From: Isoetes taiwanensis
Taxonomy: Eukaryota; Streptophyta; Lycopodiopsida; Isoetales; Isoetaceae
DNA length: 64,000 nucleotides
Direction: 5' to 3'
NCBI GenBank assembly: GCA_021234155.1
Contig: JAJEKV010000063.1
Span: 7,526,095 to 7,590,094 of the forward strand
The first letter of the stretch is position 1, and each line of letters starts with the position of its first letter. The notes beneath the pieces were generated by a model, which was given only the letters and a program-made list of their open reading frames with translations, searched no databases and was not told the DNA's origin. Below, in pieces: positions 10,816-20,965 of the stretch. A program made the position numbers and the translations under genes.

Positions 10816-12350
10816 AATCACCTTTATCAAGCACGTAAAGGTATTAGGGGTGCTGGTTAGAAGACTCTCAAAAACGTTTTCGCCTTCTTTGATGGGAGTT
10901 CAAGTCCCTACATCGATGGGAGTGGCAACCATTGCAAATCATAGGGTATTTATTATAAATACAACGGGACGACCAATCATTTCAAAGTGCATTTGCACTA
11001 ATCGCACGCTGGTCATACGGGAACCGTAGAATGGTTGAATCTGATGGCCGAATGGGGTGTTGCGTGCGACGAGTGCGAATAAGCATGTATAAAAAAAACA
11101 TATACAAAGATAATGGGGACAGTGCAAAGACCGTGACATATGATATTTTTATAGGTTCCTAGAGGACTTCCATTGATGATGATGACCATGATCACTCTAT
11201 ATAAATGTCTAGGCAGTAGTCTATGATATACCTCTGATGTAGATCCGCATTATGTGCCTCATCAAACTCAAACCTTAATATTTATAGCAATGCACCTTAG
11301 CTAACTTTTTGGAAATCTACACTAGAATACCACTTATCATAGCTAATGGACACAAGTAATATGAAGTCCCCAAATCACGGCGTTCCGACTTCATCATGGT
11401 GTCAAACGTACAATCAGCTCATTAGTCTTGGAATTATTAACCTTATAATTCATAATTTCCTAGTTAAATACCATTAACAGCAATGCATGTTCTTACTCTT
11501 GTGATTATTTTGCCCAGAACTGTGATAGTCGACATGGCTCTCCAGCGGACCTTAAGCTTTGCCCTCTATCAGACCTTAAGCTTTATCCTTTGGAAGGTCT
11601 TTCACCCTTTATAAGAATTATTTATTTGTTCACATAGAGACAAAAGAAATACATGTTAACGCAATATAAAAACTCAATGTCAAAGCAGCAAAACTATAAC
11701 AACAACATAAAAGAGCTTATCGCAACCTCAATCTTTTTGAGAAGGGAGCTCTTTTCCTCTCATTAAATCAACCTTTCCTGGTCCCAAACCAACCCCTTGT
11801 GAGTATTTTCTCCATGACCCACTTGAGATTACATGATTTTCACATCTTCTTGCTATTTTGGCAATCTCTAGCCTCTTGCAATCCTCTTGATTTTGTTTGC
11901 CTTTATCCAATTAGCACTTGCTATGGAATTTCGACCTGAACTCACACACATTCCATTGTTCAATCTTGCTCTCTTGGCAGCCTGAAGCTCTTAAATCATT
12001 CTCAAGGCCCATATCCTTGATAGCCCCGTTTAGCGTATAATGATCCTTGATTCAAACCCATTCAATCTCCTGCCATATCCGAAGCTTTGCTTGCCTACTA
12101 TGCTTTTCTGAATGGCCCATACCTATTTTTAGTTTGGGCAATCTTTGGTCTCTGCAACTATACAAGAAAGCCATGGAAATTTTTAATCGTATCAAAAAGA
12201 ACTTCCTTTTACAAATTCGATTTGATCTAGACCACTTTACATGGATTTGCCTTGTACTTTACCATGGCATACGTTTGCAAATTAATCTTCTATCCTTCTG
12301 CACATAATCTTATCCCACATACCCAGCTAGTAGATCAAAACAATTACGTA
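10816..12350. other. no gene recognised
   Basis: AT-rich DNA without a recognisable coding frame. TTAAGCTTTGCCCTCTATC and TTAAGCTTTATCC at about 11550-11590 form a small duplication (GACCTTAAGCTTT twice). Confidence 0.5.
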
Positions 12351-12357
12351 GAGTTTA

Positions 12358-12446
12358 ACTTCCACCATGTGCTGGAAGAATGTAACATGAAGTACATGAC
12401 ACTTGTGACAAACACAAAAGTACAAAGTTTCAACATGTGTTGGAAC
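12358..12446. repeat. two palindrome copies (CAACAYGTGTTG family)
   Basis: Copy 1 (12358-12380) has arms ACTTCCACCA and TGCTGGAAG; copy 2 (12427-12446) reads GTTTCAACATGTGTTGGAAC. A half-site, ACTTCCAACATATG, follows at 12766. They lie just beyond the 3' end of the methyltransferase-like pseudogene. A nearby TGACAAAAACATGACA (12473) also recurs beside other copies. Confidence 0.7.
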
Positions 12447-14023
12447 AAAACATGGCAGCTTCTTGAAAATCGTGACAAAAACATGACAAATGAACAAAAA
12501 GCCATTAGTGCAACTTCCATGAAATATTAAATGCATTAAAATAAATTCCAATGCTATAACCCTAACTCATGATACAATACATTACATTATTTATATGATA
12601 TGTATCCAAACACCATAATTATACATTGAACATATATAAAGTTATGATAGTAGATAGGATCTTAATAAATTTTTGAGTCAAATATATTGAAAAGTTGTCT
12701 CCATAGAACTTCCAAAGAGAGATCATATTCCTATGAATAAGAAATTGCATTGATTAGTTTACATAACTTCCAACATATGTTTGATGTAACTATTTCAATT
12801 TCATGCATCATAGCCTAAGTTGGATCCATACTCGTTGATTTTCCATTTCTTTACTATTTCTCTAACAACTTTCCACTCACTAGGCCCAGAAGACCTCTCA
12901 AATTTTGAATTGATTAAAAGATGTGATAGATTGTCACCTGAGGTTTGTACCAATTTGCCCTTTCTTCGTCTTTCTCTTTTCTCCTGGTTTTCACTTGGAT
13001 TAGGATCATGAGATGCCACCAATACTTGACCAGATTCATAGTTTGGATCTTGCAAAGATTTATCCATGTCATCGCCATTCATTTCTTCTCCAGCTATTGG
13101 AGTGTTATGCTGCATTTCATGATCTTTTTGCTCAACTGTTAGAATTTCTTGCTCAGCAGTTGGAATTTCCTCAAGTTTTTATTTAAAGAGCTCTCAATAC
13201 TATCTTCAGATCTGTTTGATATTGATCCAGAAGAACTTGATGACGTGGATGTGGAGTTAGATGATGAAACTTCAAGACGTTCATCCCCTTTGGACTTTGA
13301 AGATTCCCTTTGCAACAATTGGTTGTGTGAATGTGTTGAACGAACTTGTGCAAATATCTGAAACAAACTTAGTCCTGAAAAAATGCTGACTATAGCCTCA
13401 ATTGCTGTCTTTTGAGCCACTGACTCTGTGAATACCAAAGCTTCTCTACCCATGAGCAAAGCCTCTCTTGCAATGTTTCCGCCACAGTTGACCTCTACTA
13501 TTGTCTGGTTAGACTTTGACAAGCAGTTTATAAAACGAAGGATAGCACTTCTTGAAATTGTATCCTTTACAATAGGACCAACTTGATCCCTTCCTATCAT
13601 TGAGTAACTTAGTGGCCGCAAATATAAATCTTTTGAAGATGTTTCTGTCTTTAGAATGTTGTGTGCGGGATCAAAAGAAGGAACCTCGTCATCAATTCGA
13701 AATTCCAAGGATAATGTTTCTTGTACAAGGTTATCCAAATTGCTTTTCCTTGATTTTGAAACAAGTGCAAGCACAACATATGTTTGTACAGATATTATAC
13801 TTCCCTTATCTGTGCTTGATTCATGGTATCCGAAGGCCAATTGGACTTTCCTTCTATCTTAGTAAAACGTCAATACAGCTTTGTATCTCATATGGGCTAA
13901 TAAAGAACATGAAAGAATATGATTCCTGCATACAAAAGAATCAACATTGTGAGAAAATAAAGAGAATAGAAAGTATCCACTTACTTTTATACAAAGCAAT
14001 GAGAAATATATAAAACATGTTTA

Positions 14024-14375
14024 ACTTCCAACACGTGTTGGAAGATAACAACATGGGAGCTTTGAGAAAACGCCGACAAAGGCATGACACACATAAAGAG
14101 TAGCACTAAAATACATAAAGTTTAACACGTTTAACACGTTTACTCTACATGGAAGTCTCTAGCAATGAGTTAAACTCATGGGAGTTACTAGCATTATTAA
14201 GCTTCTAACACGTGTTGGAAGTTAAAAGATACACTAAGAGGCGACCAAATGAAGCAATGCTAAAATTGAAGAGCACATGACTTATATGTAGACTTCCAAC
14301 GTGCACTAGATGGGAGGGGCTAGCACAATTCAACGCATACAAATCTATATCTCACTTCCAACACATGTTGGAGGT
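14024..14375. repeat. three palindrome copies in one intron
   Basis: Copies at 14024-14044 (arms ACTTCCAACA / TGTTGGAAG around a CACGTG core), 14201-14221 and 14354-14375, with a half-site at 14290. They lie between coding segments of the methyltransferase-like pseudogene. CATGGGAGCT and GACAAAGGCATGACAC stretches accompany them, so the real repeat is probably longer than the palindrome. Confidence 0.8.
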
Positions 14376-15238
14376 ATAGCCAAGAACATTCTAGAAATAA
14401 AGAAAATGAAAACTTTAAAGTTCTATTATAAAAGTCTCAAATAGAAAAGCATTGACAATTACCTCAGCATTGATATCTGCTATTGAATCCAATAGCATCT
14501 TGAAGTTATCCTTTTGCCAACCACCATCAGTATGTGTAACGATTAAGCATATGGATCTATTGCTTTCAATATTTTTTACTTCATTAATTTTACTGGCCCT
14601 CGATCCCACATCATATACCGTGACCACATTATGCTTTCTCCAATTTGAATGTCCATGATCTTTATCCCACAAACTTTCCAATTGATAACTGGCCCATGCT
14701 GGAATTTGCGAGTTTGCTTGGCGACTGTTCAGCTGGGCTTTACACCAACTTTCACAGTAGCTTCTAAGCTCATTCCATGATGCACGAATACTCGGACTTT
14801 CATTCAAAATCCTTTGAATTGTCAAACTAGAAAGGCGAGTGTATTTCCTCAAGTGTTGAACAACAGCTTCCTTCAATATCCTGTCATGCTTTAAATTATC
14901 TGTAAAACTCTTGAAAGCTAAGGACATTTGTTCCTTTTACCCAAACAACTTTCCCACTAATTAGAGCATCTGCTGTTTTTTCCATTTCATTTGGCCTCAA
15001 TTGAATTGTATAACGAAATAATGACATACAAATTTCCTTGTCATTTTTAGGCTCCCCAGGCAACTTACCTTCATTAAACATCTCCATAGCTGTAATCCAC
15101 CTATCAAAGATTTTTCTTTCTGATCTTATGAGATTGTGCATCTCATTTACTAAACTTTTGCCAAAAGCGAGCTTTACGACTTCCTCATCATTCTGAAATA
15201 AAACATAAAACATTTAATGAATTAGATTGCAAGAAATC

Positions 15239-15260
15239 ACTTCTAATGTGTGTTGGAAGT
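15239..15260. repeat. palindrome copy (CAACAYGTGTTG family)
   Basis: ACTTCTAATG and TGTTGGAAGT arms form an imperfect 22-bp inverted repeat in the gap between coding segments ending at 15213 and starting near 15400. Confidence 0.75.
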
Positions 15261-16628
15261 CAAAAGATTTTATTACAACCTTAAATTCCTCTGGAGTAGA
15301 TTTTCCTTGTTCGGCCCTTGGCGGACAACCCATAATCTCCCAGTGAGCCCTCATGCTCTACTTTATCTTGGAATGGAGATACAAATAGATTCTTTTCATT
15401 TTTCAAGTTAGTTTGTGCAGATATTTCCATCAAAATTCCACTGAGCAAACTCGGGCTTACTTTTAATATCCGGAACTATACAACTCTCAACCCGTATCAT
15501 CAAGGGATTGGTAAAACCAAAAACATAGTATTTTTGAAATTCAGATAAAGCTTCTTCTATTGTTGGCACATGTTTCTTTCCCTTCTCTTTTTGTATGGGC
15601 TTTCCAACACTTCCCTATCTAATTCATTAATAGCTCTCTTCTTCATTGACTTTTCTGATAGCATAGAAGCAGTTTCTTTTTGATAAACAACAATTTGTTT
15701 ATTCTTATCTGCCATCTGTTCAGAAGATTCGGCAACACCCTTTGTACTTTTGATTCTTCTCCGTGGCCCACCATCCTTATTTGTTTTCCTCCCATCCTTT
15801 TCGTTCTCATCTTTTGTACCTTTTTTCGTACTTTTTCTTTTCTTCATAAGATCTTCACAACTTATAGGACCTGGAGGAATTTTTTTATTGTATTTTGCAT
15901 AAATTTTGGAACCCGTCTCTTCCTTTGATAGTCTTGTGCAGACCATGGTCAAGGAATCGTGATATCTGCAATGCTACAAATTCCAGCCCTCTCAGCATTT
16001 GTGTAATCTGGCAATTTCAACCCATATCGCCTACAACTTATATTCACATCATCAGATTTTGTCATACAAGAGACGTCAAAATTCTCGAAGGAGACAACAA
16101 ACCCTTTAATACTTGCATCATTAACATCCTCGATGAACAGACTACAAGCATCGGATTTCCATCTTCCCCAGGAACTTCATCAATTTTTAGCAAGATACCA
16201 TATACATGTTGCTCGTCATCTAGTAAACAGATTTCATTGTAGGCAGTGTATCCTTGTATGACCTCAAAACACCACCTTCGACCTAAAAGATCTTTGCATT
16301 CTTGGTAATGCACAAGATCCAAGTCCTCTAGAGACGAAGCTCTTGGTCTTTGCTCACCTACATTAGTTCAACATGCATGCATTAGGCTCATAGATTGAAA
16401 GATACAGGCCCTTAAAAAAAGATTGAAAGTTACACATAAGCACTACTGGATAGATTGCAAAATAGGGACAAGCCATGAGAAATGTAGCGTAGACAAAATA
16501 ACAAGTGAAGGAAGCTTAGATAAAACTATGACAAAAGCATGACACGATAAAAGCCTACACATGAAGGTCCCCAGGAAGTTTCTAGCCTATTTGATGGTAC
16601 ACACCATGGGAGCTACTAGAACAATTGA

Positions 16629-16650
16629 ACTTCCAACATGTGTTGGACGT
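16629..16650. repeat. palindrome copy (CAACAYGTGTTG family)
   Basis: Arms ACTTCCAACA and TGTTGGACGT with a TG centre. It lies upstream of the methyltransferase-like pseudogene, with CATGGGAGCTACTAG and TGACAAAAGCATGACAC close by, as in the intron copies. Confidence 0.8.
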
Positions 16651-16659
16651 TATACTATA

Positions 16660-17270
16660 TAGAAGGTGGCAAAATAAAGCACCAATGTCTTATTATATGC
16701 TAGATTTCCAAGAACAAAGTTTAAAATGAAACGCACTAATTTGCTCAAAACGCACTTCAAAAGGAATCTTTGAAAGATTCCCTAAAATCCCCCCAAAAAG
16801 GTCCCTTTTCATGGTATATTTGTGACAAGTGTGACAATTTGAAAATTTTAGGCATCATTTTTGGGGGGGTGTGAACTTAGCTTCCATTCAAAATTGTTTG
16901 ACATCCCTTTTTGGCCCCCCTAGTTTGGTTTGAGAAATAGTAATATTTTCAAAAACTAAACAAAATAGACATTGAAAAAAACAGCAAGCACACTAAAGTG
17001 CCAAAAAGGTATTTTATTCAAAGTTTTCAAAATCAGTACAAAACTATGAATAAAACTGTAAAAAATGCAACATTTTGACATTGCCTCATTGAAGCAAACA
17101 TTTTCACATGAAAGTATGCCTCATTGAACAAACTTACACTTTGAAGCACAAGTTGGAGTCGAAGACGCTCGCTCTTCGTCTTATATACTTGCTCTTATTT
17201 GCTCATCTGTCTTGCTATAGACTTATGTATACCGCGAGGACAATGCGTGGACATAACGTCTTCAAAATAA
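16660..17270. other. no gene recognised
   Basis: AT-rich sequence with short homopolymer runs. No open frame or motif of note. Confidence 0.6.
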
Positions 17271-17280
17271 ATTTCTGGGT

Positions 17281-17702
17281 GGTATAAATTTATACCATAA
17301 TAGGTAGTCTTTGTCTGCGGATATAACATGCCAGAGAGTTCGCATGGTATAAATTTATACCGCAAATGGACTCGAGCGGTATAAATTTATACCTTAAGAA
17401 GAGATTTCGGCGGTATAAATTTATGCATGAGAGTCTCTCGATTCATGCGAGAGCTTCCGCGGTATAAATTTATACACGAGAGCTCCCTCATTATACCGCG
17501 AGAGCTCTCTCGGTATAAATTTATACCGCGACAGCTCTCTCGGTATAAATTTATACCGCAGATAACCTTCAGACAATCAATTTATACACATATATGTGTA
17601 TATATATATAATAATATATATACATACTTACATATATATATCCGAAGAAAAGAGAACTCTTGCGGTATAAATCTATACGGAGAAACGGTATAAATTTATA
17701 CC
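17281..17702. repeat. array of the palindrome GGTATAAATTTATACC
   Basis: Perfect or near-perfect copies start at 17281, 17346, 17378, 17412, 17461, 17512, 17542, 17664 and 17687. The copies near 17500-17560 alternate with a second palindrome, CGAGAGCTCTCTCG. Spacing is irregular (23-107 bp) and spacers are partly related, so this is a decaying satellite and not a CRISPR. Every unit can form a hairpin or cruciform. Confidence 0.9.
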
Positions 17703-17715
17703 GAATTGCATATAT

Positions 17716-17724
17716 ATATAAAAC

Positions 17725-17780
<56 letters not shown>
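17716..17780. repeat. (AT)n microsatellite
   Basis: An uninterrupted AT dinucleotide run followed by CTATTATATATATACAATTA. ATATATACAATTAT also borders the related modules at 36290 and, reversed, at 57800. Confidence 0.95.
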
Positions 17781-17782
<2 letters not shown>

Positions 17783-17806
17783 ATTATATATATACAATTA
17801 TTGGAT

Positions 17807-18016
17807 GTGTCCTATGGGGGGGTGAATCTTTGTAGAGATTCATCCCAGCCGTCCATTTTCTGAGGTGGCGCGACAATAGCCCTTGGATTTGATGGGGGGG
17901 CATGCATGGGGCATGCATGGGGCATGCATGGGGCATGCACCCCATCCCTGGGCCGTCGATCGGGCACGTGAGAAATCGTGGCCCTTGATTTTAAGCTTAA
18001 GGAAGGTGCAAGGAAA
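17807..18016 (+). repeat. CCGTCCAT module, copy 1 (first part)
   Basis: Begins GTGTCCTATGGGGGGGTGAA and contains AGATTCATCCCAGCCGTCCA, a GAGGTGGCGCGAC stretch and a GGGGCATGCATG 12-mer array. It matches 44017-44212 almost base for base, except for an extra copy of the 12-mer here. No coding capacity. It stands upstream of a candidate exon at 18.5 kb. Confidence 0.9.
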
Positions 18017-18020
18017 TTGT

Positions 18021-18200
18021 TGGTAAAGATTGATCTCGGCCGTCCATCTCTAAGATGGACGCCCGGCCAGGTGACTGTGACACTTCAATCAACCCCAAGC
18101 AGCCCCCTTTATTTGGGGCTTTTGACGTGAGCCGTTAGATCTAGGGATTCAATTGGGGCATTTTATGTAGACCGTCCATCCTTGAAAGGGCATTTTATAT
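18021..18200 (+). repeat. GGGGCTTTT hairpin module, copy 1
   Basis: Contains TCTCGGCCGTCCATCTC and the hairpin AGCCCC-CTTTATTT-GGGGCT (about 18097-18120), followed by TTTTGACGTGAGCCGTTAGAT. Related sequence occurs at 28110-28215, 36318-36460, 44214-44280 and, inverted, 57580-57660. Confidence 0.75.
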
Positions 18201-18499
18201 TTAATGTTTATTAAATATTGGATGTGCAAGGAAATGTGCAAGGAAATTGTATTACATTTAATATGGGGTGAGGTTTGCCGGCGACAATTAAGCATCATTA
18301 ATTACATTGTTAGGTGGCATTACATTGTTAGGTGGCAAGTTTTACGTAACATCGTAGCTAGCTATGGCGACCCTCTTGCAAGTAAAGGGAAGGTCGAAAA
18401 GCCTTCCGATTATCCTTCTGAGATCCTCGTTACCTCCCCTTTGTTTTTCTGATTAGGGTTCTTATAGTGCTTCCGAATTCCTTAGCCGATGGTTTCTTT

Positions 18500-18950
18500 T
18501 GCAGATTTGCTCGGTGAAAGCCATCGGTTTGGCAAAGCTTGGTGTTGTATTGTTTAGGTTTTCTCATCCTTTTCTTATTGAATCGGCAATGGAGCGATGG
18601 AATTTAACGGATTTGGCTATGGAATTGAGCTCCCGAAGCGGCTTTTCGGTTTCGATTCTGCGTCCAATAAACGGGGACGACTTGGAGCGGAAAAGAGCGA
18701 AATGAAAGTAAAAAGCTGCTGGATTTGCTCGGTTACGTTCGATTCGAAGAATACCTTCATTTTCGGCCTTGATTCCGCTGTTCCCTCGGTTATCAAGAAC
18801 TTGAATTCGCGTTTTCTCGACTCAATGATTTGCATGCCCATTCCAGGTGGTCCGAACTCGGCACAGCTTTGTATTTTGTTAGCCCGGTGAAAGCTCATGT
18901 GGCTCGGATCATGCTTCTGCTTCGTGACAAAGGTGAGCCCGATTGAAAGT
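18500..18950 (+). pseudogene. unrecognised gene fragment, possible exon
   Basis: The segment follows a good acceptor (TTTCTTTTGCAG, ends 18504) and ends at a good donor (GACAAAG|GTGAGCC, about 18930). One frame near its 3' end reads ESKKLLDLLGYVRFEEYLHF, meets a stop, then FAFSRLNDLHAHSRWSELG and PVKAHVARIMLLLRDKG up to the donor, which looks like real protein sequence. Upstream, SSRSGFSVSILRPINGDDLE lies in another frame. I do not recognise the family. The GC content is higher than in the flanking introns. Stops and frame changes suggest a broken captured fragment. It lies about 300 bp downstream of the CCGTCCAT/GGGGCTTTT modules. Confidence 0.35.
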
Positions 18951-19686
18951 AGGTAAAGCTTTGGACACGACTTCTAAATCCCATTTTTAGTAGCAGATCT
19001 TCTTCTCTATTGACAATGCGATTTGTGTCTACGAATCAAGGGGAATTCTAATTTGGAGAAGATGTATGCACAAGCATGGGATTTTGTTGGCGGAGATGGA
19101 GGTGAATCTCTAAATTTCCTTCAAAAATCAGAGCTTAAGCCCTTCCTTCCAATCTTTCTGAGCCATTTTTCATAATTCAAGCGGATTGAAGCCCGTTTTA
19201 CGTGCTCAGTAGAATCGGCATATGCTTTCCTACTTTCTTAATAGTGAAAAGCAATCTAGGAATAGGATGAACCAAAGCCTTTGTCGGATAGGCAGTATTC
19301 TAATATTTTTCCAAAACTTCAAGACAGGCTTCAACACAAAGCTCTGACTTCCTATGGGCATGCGGACAAACCAAGATTTAAACTCGAACAATTATCCGGA
19401 TGCGATCGCAAGAAGGGACTTCCATATTCCGTTTGGACACTTCCATATTTCGTTTGGAGTTGCATTCTTCTCGCATTTTGTTCATGATGTGACGAATAGT
19501 GAAATTTGTATGATTTGTTATTGAACCCATTTGCCATTGCAGATTAACTTGAATGTATTTTTCGATTAACGGGCACATGCTAAATTTGAAGAGGGTATGG
19601 CTCCAAGCGGTGAGCATTTTCACCTTTTATCTCTCTCGGATTAAAAGCTTTGGCCATCGAATTCATTTCAAGCCTCTGTCCAGACA

Positions 19687-20810
19687 TTGTGTATTTCTGT
19701 CCCTCGGGCATTCATATCTTTATTGCGGCATATTAATCTCAAATGCCTTAACCTTTTCTCCAAATGAAGGCCAAAGATATCTTTGGTTTATTGTGGGGGT
19801 GCATTTTTTCAGGTGTCTGATGTTCGGTGTTGATTTCTTTGGGATTGGTAGTCGATTCGCCCAAATGCATTGCCTATTCTTTATGTTGCAGTTACTTTTT
19901 GGATTTGAAATCTGTAAGTAGGTCTTCACATTTTTTGGTTCTTGCTTTCTATCGTCAATAACATCATGCTATCTTCAAACTAACTATTCAATGTTAAATA
20001 TGAAGCAGCATATAACAGATCAATATAAATATTATTGAATGCCACGAGAAAGCAAATGCAAATAAGAAAGCACTGACCTGAAGCCATGTAGACCACTATC
20101 AGTTCTGTACACACATTTACAGAACCCTCGCAAAATGGAGCTTCACTTTTCAACTTCTATCAAGTTATGAAAGCCAAGGTTTACGAAGAAGTTCGGTGCA
20201 CTTCGCGGCCAGGACCGTGATGCATTTGGCGAAAAGCCCAACCCTTATTTCCAGGGGTAAAATTTAATACTTTGGTGGCAATTCGTTCCCAGGAAGATAT
20301 GCGCAATCTTAGACTCACCATAAATTTATGATTTATTGACTATTTTGTCATGTCAACAATTGAACATATGGCTTGGTTTCCTTGGCTTTCTTGGACGAGC
20401 AGGACCACTGCTTTGGCTATATGTTTGCAAAAAAGTGGTTACTGTTCATCCTGTGATTCAAATATTGATTCATTTTAGGATGAAAAGGAAAACAGACAGC
20501 CATTGTGATGCAGCAGTTAAATGCCCTGCCTCTGCTTGTGGAGCTAGCAACGATGCTTAACAAGTGTGAAGCTTTGACATGTTTATGTCTGTGTTTCTAT
20601 AAAGTTTCAACGGGGTGATGTCGTTTGTTCCATGTCTTTTGGTATGCCACGGTGTATTTCTGTCCCTCAGGCATTCATATCTTTATTGCAGCATATTAAT
20701 GTCAAATGCCTTAGCTTAACCTTTCTCCAAATGAAGGCCAAAGATATGCTGGTTTATTGTGGGGGTGCATTTTTCTGTGTCTACAGGATTTCTTTGGGAT
20801 TGGTAGTGAG
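19687..20810 (+). repeat. dispersed 160-bp duplication
   Basis: TGTATTTCTGTCCCTCGGGC through to TTTCTTTGGGATTGGTAGT at 19687-19853 recurs at 20656-20810 with small indels, about 970 bp away. The segment contains CTTTATTGCAGCATATTAAT, a possible splice acceptor. Confidence 0.85.
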
Positions 20811-20965
20811 ATAAAGTAAGGCATGAGTTTATCTTTGCAAAGGCAAGATTTTGACATTATTTGAACTATTTTTCTGTGTCTACAGGATTTCTTTGGGATT
20901 GGTAGTGAGATAAAGTAAGGCATGAGTTTATCTTTGCAAAGGCAAGATTTTGACATTATTTGAAC
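20773..20965 (+). repeat. 96-bp perfect tandem duplication
   Basis: TTTTTCTGTGTCTACAGGAT through CATTATTTGAACT is repeated immediately at about 20869 with no difference that I can see, so it is recent. Confidence 0.9.

Larger units (their letters stand above)
12801..16363 (-). pseudogene. beta-class DNA amino-methyltransferase-like gene, broken
   Basis: Read on the minus strand, coding segments follow one another at 16363-16160, 16140-15960, 15940-15560, 15560-15400, 15213-14930, 14927-14460, about 13940-13840, 13840-13139 and 13170-12801, with frame changes between most of them. The first segment follows a splice acceptor (AATGTAG|GTGAGC). 15940-15560 is very basic (KKRKSTKKGTK) and suggests a nuclear or DNA-binding linker. 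At 14540-14470 SICLIVTHTDGGW with KDNFKMLLDSIADINA resembles the region around motif IV (DPPY/W) of beta-class N4/N6 methyltransferases, but DPP itself is lost. At about 13535-13430 TIVEVNCGGNIAREALLMGR resembles motif I (V-D-x-x-x-G-x-G...A-x-x-x-GR). The order IV then I is that of the beta class. An Ser-rich tail follows. Known members methylate cytosine N4 or adenine N6 in DNA. The lost motif and frameshifts argue for a pseudogene; assembly indels could explain some breaks. Alternative: an unrelated plant nuclear protein. Confidence 0.45.

Noticed and set aside
10848-10920. tRNA-like GAGTTCAAGTCCC (box-B-like) with an upstream TGGTTAGAAG
   Set aside because: No acceptor stem pairing and no anticodon arm could be formed, so neither a tRNA nor a clear tRNA-derived SINE.
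17281-17702. Regular 16-mer repeats with unrelated-looking spacers, as in a CRISPR array
   Set aside because: Spacing varies widely, spacers are partly related to each other, the repeat is a perfect palindrome, and the DNA is eukaryotic.
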